A program made the position numbers and the translations under genes. Source: Viscum album (Eukaryota; Streptophyta; Magnoliopsida; Santalales; Viscaceae). From it: a stretch of 64,000 nt of DNA. The notes beneath the pieces were generated by a model. The model had not been told where the DNA came from, ran no database searches, and saw only the letters and a list, made by a program, of their open reading frames with translations. The stretch lies in the NCBI GenBank assembly GCA_963277665.1, contig OY728159.1, forward strand, positions 1,018,305,343 to 1,018,369,342. The letters are read 5' to 3'. Shown piece by piece: positions 13,450 to 26,329 of the stretch. The first letter of the stretch is position 1. Every line of letters starts with the position of its first letter.

Positions 13450-15248
13450 CACTAGTATAAAAATTCCATTTTCTAATACTCAAAATGGATATTTTCAATG
13501 CTATATAATCACTATCATGCTATGAGATAAATAAGATAGTCAATTTTATCAACTGTAAAGAAAGCACTAATAATGGATATTTTTTCATTCTTTTTAGCAC
13601 TTATGAAGGGGACCTTTATCAGTGGTTTTTTAGAATTTTTAAAGGGTTCATTATTTAGTTATAATAAAACTAGAAAAATATATTTATCAAATTATTTAGG
13701 TACTATGTTCATGCTCCTCCCCCTAATCAATACCCCCCTCAGCACTCACCACCTATAGTCACCCCCAACACCCTCTCCATCTCACATGGGATGGCCCCTA
13801 TTGTCACTGTCCCTTCCATACCAAATCTCGCATTTACGGATTCCAACCTAGGACCTCTATGTTCAATGTGAATTTCCTTTACACTAATATATCATTTTTT
13901 CTTCAATATTTTATGACATATTTATTTTTTTACATATATTAGTGCATACATCTTTTATACCCACATTTTTACATATATTCATATAATTATTTTTAAATAC
14001 AATTATAAAAATAATTTGGGTGTGTTTATATATATATATTATTCAAAAATATGTGTATATATGTATTCTATATTTATGTTAATTTCTGTATATAATATAT
14101 TAATATTCATTTAATTATATTAGAATATATTCATATGTATATGAATCTATTTTATAATATAGAAATATATTTATATATAAATATTATATAAACATTGTTA
14201 TTTGTATGTAAATATTCATACATTTTTTTAAATAAAATAAAATTGATAAATATTTAGTTTAAAAATTGTATAATTTTTTATTTACATAGGGTTAGTATAT
14301 TTAAATAGATTTTTTATATGGGATTATTTTAAATGTTTATTTATATAATTATATTTATATATATAAATATATAAATATATAAATATATATATAAATAAAA
14401 ATTCAACTAAAATATGTAAAATGATAAAATTTGAACACTATAATATCCATATGGATGTATGAACAAGGGAGTAAATTCAGTCTCAACAAAAAAAGAGACA
14501 AGAAAATCTTATTACAGGAAGTTAAAATTACATCAAAGGTTTAAAAATTCAGGTATCCCAACTAAAAACTCCATTTTGTGGGCTTTATGCCCCTTTCTAA
14601 CTAAGATAAAATAATAATTTTGAACCTCCTTGGTCTATAAGTCATATATCTCTTTGAAAGATTTGATTTTATTTCTTATGGTGCCTAAAAGGACTCCCAT
14701 CTCAATGGTTAGGGTCATTTGATGTTGAATCCCTTTTTTCAACTTCTCTTATGTTAATAAATAATTTATTAATATGTTTTTGAATTACGAAATTTATTTA
14801 AATTAATGTTTACAAGATTATAATTAAAAAATTATTAATAAATATTATTTTCCAATTATTTTTTAAATCCTTTTTCACAAAATGTATTATATATTAGTTA
14901 TGAATACATATTTTGTATTATATGAATTATGGTTGGGAAAATGTTATATATATATATATATATGAATCAAAGTATATTTTTATATCAATTTTTGATATTT
15001 AATAATATATATGTTATTTTATTTTATCAGTGATAAAAAAGACTTCATAAATGGTGTCCTATATTAGTGCTAACAAATAACTGGTAGTGTGATATTTATT
15101 AGGGATAAAAAAGATATAATAGTTGTGACCTTTTGTTAGTTATTTTTTTAACTCAAAAAAGGTACCCTTTATTAGTACCACTAGATAGTGTCGATAAACG
15201 TGTCACACTAAATAAGTTGAATTATATTATAGGATCTTATTTTCAGTG
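13450..15248. mobile_element. CACTA-like non-autonomous element, copy B
   Basis: It starts CACTAGTATAAAAA and ends near TTTTCAGTG (reverse complement CACTGAAAA). Subterminal inverted motifs lie at 13565-13660 and 15025-15200 (for example 'gaaggggacctttatcagtg' and 'aaggtacccttttattag'-like blocks). The middle is an AT microsatellite-like stretch (13900-14400). Block order matches copy A at 5799-7873. It lies directly against the end of the readable copia fossil, which fits insertion into that older element. No target duplication is visible and nothing codes for a transposase. The minus-strand microsatellite (ta)n at 14945-14962 is a local feature. Confidence 0.5.
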
Positions 15249-15889
15249 ACATCAAAACATTCACAATGCATCTCATGGATGATACTTCATTTGTTTCACT
15301 GGTGAATGGATTCAACACATCTCCAATAATTACTATAATACCAGTGGCTCTAAAGGGGGTTGACTAAAATATTATTTTGAAACCATGTGATGTTGCACCT
15401 AGAGATATCAAGGGGGTCACACACCCCACAAGATTTATGAAAAGAATCCAAGGTTTCACTTGAATAATACCTGATTATGTCATAAATTGATTCCATACTG
15501 TAAATAATGGAAGACTATGAAGTATGGAATCAAAACATGACACCAAACATACACTATATTTCATTTCACCCAAGGAACTCATGATCATCAAGAAGTGGTT
15601 GACAGAATGAATTACATGACGATGTATTGGTTCCATGATTCATTAGGTGATTAATGATCTTATTCATGGGAACCCCTTGAATAACATATATCCCCTACCC
15701 CATCTACCCCACTACAAAATGAATTACTAAAATAATTATTACTACCTTCTCCCACTATGATGTAGATGATGTTTTAGCCATATCCACATCTCCCATACCT
15801 TTTATCAAGTTCTACATAATCCTGCCACTTTTTAGTTGTTAATTTAGTTGTTTTTTCTTTATAAAATATTTAAAATATACAAGTATATA
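15249..15889. other. Unassigned spacer
   Basis: No gene recognised. If copy B interrupted the copia element at 13450, integrase sequence should resume here, but I could not find a convincing match in any frame. Confidence 0.3.
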
Positions 15890-18010
15890 GATTTTTAGAT
15901 ATTCTGTTTTCTCTACATGAATAGTAATCATATCCAACCTTCTGTGTTAGAAGGTTGCACCCTAGAATTAATGGGCTTTCCAAAAGTGAATGATATATTA
16001 GCATCCTCAAATAAAAAAGATGGTGGATCATGATAAACATACTATTGCACAATAGTATCATCTTAAACCAACTTTGGAGTTGAATGATAAATATATATAG
16101 AAAAACATGTTTCAGATGGGTTATCTTCATGAGAGGGTGTCTTGGTGCCCTCAACCACCTCCAAATTGAATGAAAAACCTGAATCTTCTTGAGACATTTT
16201 TCCTAAAAAATTCATTATTAGGGGTACTAATAGATCCATGCCTGAAGAATAATTTTGAGCACTCTTTGCATCATACTGACCAATTATCATTGAAATCCAC
16301 CAAATATCATTGTATATACCACCTACTATACGAGAACATCATGGTTCCCTAGAATTATCTTCATATATTACGACAAAAGTAGATGCATCAGGACTTGACT
16401 AGGATTGAAGTATCCCCCCACCTTCAGTGTCATTCCATCAGGAGACACAAGATTATCTAGAACTATATCCATAGCTTCAATAATATGTCATGAATCCATT
16501 TTCAGATTCCCATGATTTAAAATAACCTTACTGTGAAAAGGGGATTCTGCGCCCCTCATTGATTCATTCCCTTCACAAGACACATATTCCATTATATAAC
16601 TTTTCATAACCGCAAGAGCTTGATAAATGTAAATAATATTTTATTTAGCCAACTACTTCTTAATATAATTTCTAATCTTCATGTGCAAGAGGGATCCTGT
16701 AAAAGGGGACACCTAACCAAGAGACAAGTAATGATCCTCAATGAGCTCAGAATTGTCTCCCCTAGATTCACTATCAAGACCGTCATCTTTTTTAGATTAA
16801 TATGTATCACTCCATTTCATAGGATAAAATTGAGCCGCATATTTATCATCCTAAAATTTACTTAAATCAAGGGTTTCAATATATGGATGACCCTAATTAC
16901 CAAACTTAGACCCTACAACAACATTAGAGAAAGATGTGTGAAGAGGATGAGAAACTTTTAACCTATGTCAGTTAGATCTATAACCCTATCTAATGGAATC
17001 TAGGGACATACTAGATGGATGTTCAATAGTAGATCCTCTCTCCCATATCAATCAAACTACCCCTAAATACATCCTTATCGACAACTAGTAGTTCAAATTT
17101 ATAATTACTAATATTTTTCACAATCGTTTTGGAAAACAATATTTTTATCCCCCCCAATCATTTTTACCTAATATACCCAATTAATAAGTATAAAATGAAA
17201 AAAATCAACAATATGATCAATTTGAATTGAAATATCAAAAATGAGTTCCTCATCAAACGAAAAAATAGTATTAACTAACAAATAACAGAGGTAAAATTCT
17301 ATAAGAATTTTGGTTTAGTGAACATCTCTTGCAAGTTTTGTATCCAAATAAAATTTAATGAGAATACACATGGTAGAAGTAACATCCCATAGAATATGAG
17401 GTTTACAAAATAAACAATTTAAATGCCTAATATAACCCAAAAATTTTGAATTAAAACTATGGTCTTGTATTAGATCAAACCAGGGTTCCCATTCATATAC
17501 CTTTAGGGTCCCTATTTTAAGATAAATAAATCCAAAACTAGAGGACCTAGATTTTCATTCTTTGGAGGGAAAAATTATATGAATTAATCCCATACAAATA
17601 TATACAAATTTATAGCTATCAAATACATAAATTTGGTGATTTTAAATAATCAAATTCTCCAGCATCTAAGAATTACTCGTTTGAGATAACCACATGATGA
17701 TTGAAAGATTACAATCTTCAATATGATCCTAGAAATATTAAGGGTTTGATTATAAGAACACCAAAGTCCCATTAGATGAAATATTATTTGTTGGGTGAGT
17801 ACCACCATCTCAGGAGTCAAAAAGAGACATAAAACTAGAATATTTTCCTTCATCAAAAGTCAGATTATATCTTCAAGATGCTAGATTCTGGTTTAAATCT
17901 AGAGAAATATTTTTTGCAGATCTCTTATTTAACATGAGAAGACACCACTTGAGTTGAGAATTGATCCACTTATTCCTTCACAAACAAATACTTATTCTTC
18001 TTATTCAAAG
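15890..18010 (-). pseudogene. Unidentified decayed coding region
   Basis: Read on the minus strand, long stretches have the composition of real protein and continue in one frame through isolated stops. In 5'-to-3' order: about 17860 down to 17290 includes the peptides LTFDEGKYSSFMSLFDS and WEPWFDLIQDHSFNSKFLGY; 17130-17030 gives FELLVVDKDVFRGSLIDMGE; 16900-16700 gives GHPYIETLDLSKF and an acidic stretch DDGLDSESRGDNSELIEDH; 16480-16390 gives EAMDIVLDNLVSPDGMTLKV; 16290-16080 remains open for 75 codons; 16050-15950 gives DPPSFLFEDANISF. The total is about 2.1 kb with roughly a dozen stops and a few frame changes. I do not recognise the family. A mobile-element or endogenous pararetrovirus-like polyprotein is possible, but the resemblance is too weak to call, and a decayed host gene is not excluded. 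Confidence 0.5.
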
Positions 18011-19780
18011 GTAAGATGAAGGCATCATAAGGATCAAAAAATTAAATATTTTAGCCCATCGAGTTGATGAACAATACACAATGAGAGACAAGATCTTATG
18101 GTTCATGCATTACAACCCCTTTATCATTGTCTTGGCATATATTCCATGTGTTTCAAGTTTGAAGTTTGTTTGAAATTATATTCAAATAATGTATTGATTT
18201 ATCTATGGAAGAGTATGTCGTTTATCAAATTCATCCCATTTAAAGATATTTCATCATAATTGATGAACACAGGTGACTGTTTCATGCATTATCAACATCA
18301 TAAAAACTAACATAATAGAGAAAATAATAACTATCATTTTTGAGTAATAGGTTTTATTGAATCATCATGGATCCAAAAAAGAATATTCCTCTAGAAAAAT
18401 AATATCTCATAGCCAATCTCCCAACGAATCATGCATGAATCCTAGGATGGAGATTCCACATGTTTTATAACATGATCTAATTGGTTACACCCTTGAGGGT
18501 GAGGATGTTTGAAGGTGCAACTAGGGGTTGTAAATCTATATAGTGGGGGGGTTTAAAATCTCAATAAATGTAATTATTAATTAAATGGGGTTTTTCTTTA
18601 AAAAATAGGAATCTAGGTAGGTGTATCATCAAATAATGTGACACTCATGAATGTTAATAGAGATGCACTACACCGAATAATCAAACAATGTCTATTCATT
18701 TGATGTTCTTTATTAAATGGATAAACATTGAGATTCTATTGAACCTAAACTTGGTGGGAGGATTCAAATGTAATATGGAATCCTCCACCACTTATTTTCT
18801 GTCAAACAGAGTCATCCCTTCTCTTCCCCTTTCTCAACAAGTCAAAAAAATGTTTCACACTCATTTTATGGTTTTGTTTTCCCAATCATCAAACTTTTTA
18901 GGTATATGTTTATTAGTTGTAATTTATTTTTTAGTATAAAATTTTATTTAGTGTAAGATAATTATTAATATAATATTTTACCTATAATGAATTTATATTA
19001 AAATATATAATTTAGGTTTTTATGCTTATTAAATTACATATCTAATATTAAATTAAGTGGGTAGTATATATTTTTTAATTATTAGATATATTTTCAAATC
19101 ATTGGTTTACTATTAATTTAAAATAATAAATTGTGGTTATATTATATTAATTGTTATTATAATTTATTTTTAGGAATATTATTAAATTCCATGTTTATTA
19201 ATATTTAGTAATATTAAATTAAAGTTTAAATAAAATTGGTTATTTAATTGTATGTATTATGTTATAATTTTTAGTTCAATATGTTAATCCATAAGAATAT
19301 TTACCTGTAATCATTATAAAAATTAAATTTCATCTTTAATAAAGTTTCATGATTAATTATTAGTACAATGTTTTAAATATAATTATAATATTTTTATTAC
19401 AATGTTCTAAATATGAGCAATGGATTTTTGATTTTTAATATTTTTCAAATAAAATTTTAACATTAGGATAATAAAACGCTACTTAAAAGCCCATGCATAA
19501 TTATAAACATTGTAAAACATCCTAAAATTTTGTTAAAATAAAAAATGTGGGATATTATTGAAATGAAATAATTTTTAGTATAAACACAAGAGGATGAAGG
19601 CTTTAGGATAGATGTAAAAAAGAGTCCTTACCACAATTTTTGTGTATTAAATCAATTTTCACATGGTACTAACAATGGATCCTAATTGAACACCTTGTTT
19701 GACACTATAGAGATGTCAACATTGGACAATTTACATTATCTTTTCTTTAAAAAGATAACACTATGTATCATTATATACAT
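18011..19780. other. Unassigned stretch, very AT-rich from 18940
   Basis: No gene recognised. 18011-18500 may contain upstream parts of the minus-strand fossil. 18940-19560 is almost pure A/T low-complexity sequence. The 83-codon plus-strand frame at 18688-18939 has no recognisable domain and no relatives in the window. Confidence 0.35.
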
Positions 19781-20649
19781 ATAGTTAAGAGTTATACAAC
19801 TAAATGAAAATGTTATAATATTTTAAAATCTTATAAGGAATATTGCGAAATTTTATTTTTAAAATTATGACTAATAAATAGAAACTAAAACCATATAGAT
19901 TAGTCTAATCATAAAAAAGTAACAAAATATTTTGGTAAAGTAAATATTGTGTGGTATCCAATAAATTACTTCCATTTTTAGATATAGACAGTTTTATGTA
20001 GGCTTTAGCAATATTCAACTAGATGTAATGAACATAAAAAGGTTATTTGGGTATTGAATTTACCTTCAAATAATGTATGAGAAAGGGGAATAAATTTCCA
20101 CAAAGTTGGACACTATAACATCTTGACCCAGATCAGTCTGAAGAGTAACCAGACCAAATTCCATGTGACCACTGTGGTACCACCCTATATGCAAAAAGCT
20201 GCCAACTAGAAGTGGGGGTATAAGCTACTGTAATGGGGAGAATATAACCATATATCAGTGTTCACTATAATGATAAAATAATGTATAATCATACATATCA
20301 GAGTGTGTAGAAAAAATAAATAAAGTTTACATGCCATAATAAAATGAAAATAACTTTTAAAGGCATACATGATCAAATAACCACTAGGATAATCAAATAT
20401 ATATATATATATAAGAAATATAGATAAGGCCATACAACATAACCAAGACTCACCACATCCAAATGATCATAACACACATCTAATCTATACTAATATACAT
20501 TTCTACTTCATTCCTCTTCTAAACATGCACTTACATCCTTGTGAGAGTTTGTACGTGTACCCAAGTGTAATAGTTGCCCAAGTCGGGTGTGAGAATAAAA
20601 AAAGTTGGGAACCACTACCCTAGTTCTATTAATTACATTAATTCAGTTA
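19781..20649. repeat. Dispersed repeat fragment X and spacer
   Basis: 19790-19950 matches 59090-59250 ('gaaaatgttataatatttta', 'aaaatcttataaggaatatt' with 'aaaatctttttatgaatatt', then a shared 'aaccat' to 'gtaaa' run). These are two copies of a dispersed sequence, one left of R2 copy A and one right of R2 copy D. 19951-20649 carries no recognised gene. A (ta)n run sits at 20398-20413. Confidence 0.4.
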
Positions 20650-23600
20650 TATATGAACGTGATATGATATGAATAAACAGAAACATCCAATAATTAATAA
20701 TTTTCCACTATTGATCCGTAGTGCATTGACCCCGATGACCATTCCTACTTTGGCCAGTGTTGTAGGGTCTATGTGCAAATCGTGAGGACTATTCCAAAAA
20801 AAAAACTAATAGTTATTTCACACTGATATTTTGGAAATAACCCAGGGGATTCATCCATTATAGAGTAAAATAACTACTATAGGAATTATCCATCATAGGA
20901 TAACAACCTTAGGAATGCTCCCTCGTTGTATGCAACATTCCCATATTTAAATCAATGTGGCCACCAAGATTAGTATCAAATAACTATCTATAAGTGTAGA
21001 TTTAAAAATTATTACTAACCCTTTAATTACATTAGTTTCATATTACTCCCTATAAGTGGTGGTTTCCATACACACTCATAGGTTTTTTTTCATATCAATC
21101 AATATAAACACCACTATTAAGGTGTTTTCCATTTAAAACATAGAACCATCCCGAAGGAGTTTCCCATGCATAAAATATCAAAATATCTAGGATGGTGTAG
21201 GAAATAAAATATATATAATAAGTAGAATACAAGGATTGGTCACTCACAAATCATCCTCTAAAACTTTAGACTTCATGGATCACATTGAGACTCACGTTCT
21301 TTGGAGGCACTTGCATTCCTCATTAACTGTCCTGGGATATTCCCTATCTGGGTCTGTTAGTTATCAAGGAACCTACAATGGTCACCTAGTTCACATCTCA
21401 AATTAGACACTATACACAATTTCCTCAATCTCAATATAGTCTAATTGGACATCAAGGTCGAGCCAAACACACAACTTGTTCATTATACCCTCGCTCTAAC
21501 TACATAGGAAAACACATATCATGGGAAGGGATCACTCACCCCATTTCCAAGCCCACTGATCCTAATGAATCTAATGTATCAAGAGAGTCATGTTGCATCC
21601 TATTAGGGAACATTGTTATCAACTTATCAATATCCTCTAAGAGAAGGTTCCATGAGACCTATAAGAATGTTCCTTATGTCTTGCTTTGGGCATATGTCTA
21701 AGATGAGAAACAACTCTATAATTAGGTGGAAAATAGTAGCTACACTTTTCCAATAAGTCAAAATTATTATAATAACATCCTTCAATAGTGATATAGATGC
21801 CTTTGGAAAAACTTTAGACCCTTAATATCCTATTTTAGGCTGAGGTGTTAATGAATGGATTAGCTATGTAGGCGCCTAGGTTCTATTTTTTTCTTTCATG
21901 ATTCTAATTTATATAAAAATATTCACTTTAAATTAACTAGTAAATTTAATTAATAAAATGGTGAAAATCCCTCATAAGAGTGCCTATAAATTCCCATGAA
22001 CATAAATGAACAACATAAATTTTATAGTGCATGTTCCGGAGAAACCTATATTTCACTAAAGGTATTTCCATTTAATTCCCCATTTTTAATTCTCTGATTG
22101 TTAGCTCTTCTTAGTCTCTATAAACCCATCCTAGAAATCCGTCTATCATCTATCTATGTGAGTCCCTAGTTGACACCAAGCATATCAACACAATAAATTA
22201 TAATCAATTTATTTTTAGTTAAAAAAATTAAAATTTTATTTCCAATTAACACAATTATGAATCCTTTAATAAATACTAATCAATCGAATAATAATGCAAT
22301 AAGTGAAAAAAATCACACATTTTTGACCTATGACAGAATCCCAGCCTAAACCTAGGAAAAATCCCCAATGACTAAAACAAAAAAAATTACACTTTAATTC
22401 ACATGTTCGAAAAAATAATAAAAAATTCTATGAAATAACAGGCCTCCAAAAAATCACCATGAAATAATATATTTACATCATCCTAGGATGCCACTATTGC
22501 ACGAAAAATGTTTGTTTTATCTCATTAGGAAAATTCCACCACGATCTAGTGCAATTGTTAATAATACCTAGCTTTGGAGCAACAAAAATAGAAACAAACG
22601 AAGTTAGATAACCATGGAGTACAACGATAGTGGAAAATTTATTTCAGAATCACTGAATCACTACAAAAAACAACCCTCAGTCAATCAAAAAGAGTAGGAG
22701 TGAGGAAGTTTCAGACAAAAATCTATATAAAAAAATTTTGGAAAAGATGAGGGTGTTACCTCTCTATTTGTTTGGGGGTAAAATATTCATTATAACTCTT
22801 TTAATCCCACTAGATATCTAGTATTAGACCTTTGATTTTTTTGTGGGAATCAATAGAATGAATACAGTTCTATATGGCCACTATCTTGGTAGTGGATACT
22901 ATTTATTGTCACCAATATGTTAACAACCCCATTCACTCTCCAATACCCTCTAAAAACTTATCAACACCCAACATATGTCATTTTATGTCCAAAATCATGT
23001 ATTTTGAAGTTACCACCTTCAGAATATCATTTTGATTTCCATTTCAAAAGTCAATCTCCCATCAGGCTGAAAATTCAAATTACTTCTAGAAGCATCACAC
23101 CCATAGACATGGGATCTTACAACCCCAACCATAATACGTCTCATCTTATAGAAATATTGATGGTTATCCCAACATATCACCCAACATAGATCAGTTACTG
23201 AATTAAGGCCAAATTACCCCATTCTAGCCTTGAATTCCAAGACTGCCTTCATAGATCAACTCCCACATAAGGCATTAAACCATAAAAAATCATTTATTTC
23301 ATGGTTTTTTTACAAAAATTGATACAAAACTCATGATAATAATCCATATCAAGAAACCCTTAGATTTTAAAATGATTTATTATTCAACTAATGGATCTTT
23401 TTAATGTATGTCGTTGCTCTTGAAAGCTAATTTCATACAATAGTTCTTCCCAATGATATAATTCCATATCTAAATTGCACTATTGCATTCCTAAATCATT
23501 CCCATAGTGATTTAAAAATAATATAATCTCATTAATCATGAAAACCCTATTTATAGGTCGATATCATTCTTGTTCACAGAATATTGAATGATCTGGATGA

Positions 23601-23773
23601 GTTATCACCGTCCATACCAATGATCTGATCTTGTTGGATTTTATAGAAAACCATAACCTATCTTGAGAAGGTACACAATATATCTAACTCTATTTACTCT
23701 ATTTTATTAGATACCCACCACATATATTTATTCTTGAAAACACAATACAAACACCACCCTAAAAGATGTGCAT
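20650..23773 (+). repeat. Old dispersed repeat R2, copy A (left palindrome arm)
   Basis: A ~3.1-kb decayed repeat. Matching landmarks in the other copies include: 'cataggtttttt...aaacatagaaccatcccg' at 21080-21160 with 26640-26720; 'aaacctatatttcactaaag' at 22045-22065 with 57970-57990; 'gaaaagatgagggtgtta' at 22740 with 58632; and 'ggatcttacaaccccaacc' at 23110 with 28600. The part from ~21455 is mirrored by copy B. It is non-coding by inspection, and the 90-codon frame at 22917-23189 is not maintained in the other copies. The class is unknown; an old LTR is a reasonable guess. Confidence 0.6.
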
Positions 23774-23786
23774 CGAAATCACATAG

Positions 23787-26120
23787 ATTCACGTCATTTA
23801 GAGTGGTGTTTGGGTTTTGTTTTCATGAATGACTTCATATGGTGGGTATATAAAAACATAGAGTAAATAGAGTTTGATATAATTATTCCCTTCTTAAGAT
23901 TGGTTAAGTGTTTCTATAAAATCCAACAAGATCACATCTTTGGTATGAATGGTGATAACTCATCCAAATCATTAAATATTGTGTGAACATTGCTAGTATC
24001 AACATATGAATTGGGTTTTCATGATCAATGGGATTAAATGATTTTAAAATAACTATTGGAATGTTTTTATAATGAATGAGTGAACATTAGAAAGGGAATT
24101 ATATCATTAGGAAGAACTATTGAATGAAATTAGCATTCAAGATCTATGGCATACATTAGGGGGATCTATTAGTTAAATGATCAATCAGATTAAAAAATTA
24201 AGGGTGTATTAATATGGATTAGTACTATGAGTTTTCTCTCATTGTTTGTATAATAAATTCATGAAATATATCATTTTATGTTGTTTTAATGCCTTATCTG
24301 GGAGCTGATCTATGAAGGAACTCTTGGAATTCAAGGATGGAATGCGGTCATTTGGCCTTAATTCAATAACTAATGTATGTTGGGTGATATAGTTGGATGG
24401 AAAAAAATATTTCACTAGGATGATTTTTATTATGGTGAGGGGTTGTAAGATAACATGACTATGGGTTTTATGTTTCTAGAGGTAATTTGAATTTCAACCT
24501 TTTGGGAGGTTGTATTTTGAATTGGAAATCAAAATGCGATTCTGATGGTGTTATCCTCTTAAATATATGATTTTGGACATTAAATGACATATTTTCGGTG
24601 TTGAGAAGGGTTTAGAGAGTATTGAAGAATGATTGGAGTTGTTGGAATATTGGTGGACAATAGATAGTATGCACAACCTAGCCAGTGGCCAGATAGAACT
24701 ACATTCACTCTATATGTTCCCATAAACTAACCAATGGCCCAATACAAGCTATTTAGTGTGATTAAAAGTTTAATGATTAATATTTTACTCTATAAAAAAT
24801 AGATGTAACTAGCTACTCTATTCCAAATTTTTATTATGTGGATTTTAGTCTAAAAATCCCTCACACATACACTTTTTGATTGATAGAGTGTTGTTTTGGA
24901 AAGTGATTCAATGATGCTAAAGGAATGTATCCACTATTGTTGGACTCCATGGTTCTCCTCCTCTAATCATTTATATTTTATTTGTCTCCCCAAGCATGGG
25001 ATTATGAAATTATTGCACAATATCATGGTGGAATCATCCTACTGAGAAAAAACATAATTTATTTTGCAATGGTGGAATCCTAAGATGATGTAAATTTATC
25101 ATTTATTGGTTATTTGTTGGAGGTATGTTATTTCACATAATTTATTAAGCTTTCTTCATACATGTGAATTAAATTTTAATTTTATTTCTTTTATACATTA
25201 GGGATTTTTCCAAGGTTAGGGCTGGGAGTCTGCAAAAAGTCTTCCATGTGTGGTTGGTTTCATTTCTAGCATGATGATAAGATTGATTAGTATTTAGTAA
25301 AGGATGCCTAATTGTGTTAATTTAGGATAAAATTTTAAATTTTTTAATTAATAATAATTTGATTATAATTAATTCTGTTTATATGATAGGTGTTAGTTAG
25401 GGCCTCACATGGATGGATGATAGATGGGTTTCTTGGATGGTCTTGGAGAGACTAGGTAGTTATACTGATCAATGGATTAAAAATGTGAAATTAAATGGAA
25501 ATAGATTCGGTGAAATGTAGGTTTCTCTATAACATGCACTATAGAATATATGGTGTTCGCTTATGTTCATGGAAATTTTTAGGCACTCTAATGAGGGAGT
25601 TTCGCCATTTTATAAATTAAATGTACTAATTAAATTATATTAAAAAAAAATTAATGTAAATTATACTCATGAAATAAAAAACAAGAACCTAGGACTCTAT
25701 ATAGCTAATTCATTCGTTAACACCTCAGCCTACAATGGGAAATGATGGGTCTAAATAAGATTCCAAAGGCTTATAGATCACACTTGTGGTATGTGATAGG
25801 AATGAGTTTGACATATTGGACATAGGTAGGTACTATTGGCCCCCTTTTTATAGATGTGTGTCTCAACATAGATATATTCCAAAATACTAACTTAAGGAAC
25901 ATTCCTATAGGTTTCGTGGACCCCTCTCTTAGAGGAAGGTGATGAGTTGATATTAATATTCCCTAATGGGATGAATCATGACCCCTGTGATGCATTAGAT
26001 CCATTAGGATTAGTGGTATTGGAAATGGGGTGATTTATCCCTTCCCATGATATGTGTTTTCCTATGTAGTTAGAGCGTGGCTATGATGAACATGTTTTGT
26101 TTGTGGATCAACCATCCAAA
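23787..26120 (-). repeat. Old dispersed repeat R2, copy B (right palindrome arm)
   Basis: This is the reverse complement of copy A, outward from the centre. 'attcacgtcatttagagtgg' (23787-) mirrors 'ctaaaagatgtgcat' (to 23773). 'gatcttgttggattttatag' on the left mirrors 'ctataaaatccaacaagatc' on the right near 23915-23935. The outermost clear match is 'tgatatgtgttttcctatgt' near 26045, mirroring 'acataggaaaacacatatca' near 21500. Mirror-pair coordinates sum to about 47,560-47,580 throughout. Confidence 0.65.
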
Positions 26121-26329
26121 TTTGAGCAGTTTCACAACCTATAATTACATATAAGAACATGTCTTCTCAAGTACCCAACTACAATGGAATCCCAAACATG
26201 ATTTATTATAAACTCAACTTGGAATCACTAATGTTGTCTCATACATGTAGTAAATTTAGTGAAATTTTCATGTGTCATGATATAAAATGACAAATAACAT
26301 CTAAAATAAATAAATAATAATTTTTGATC

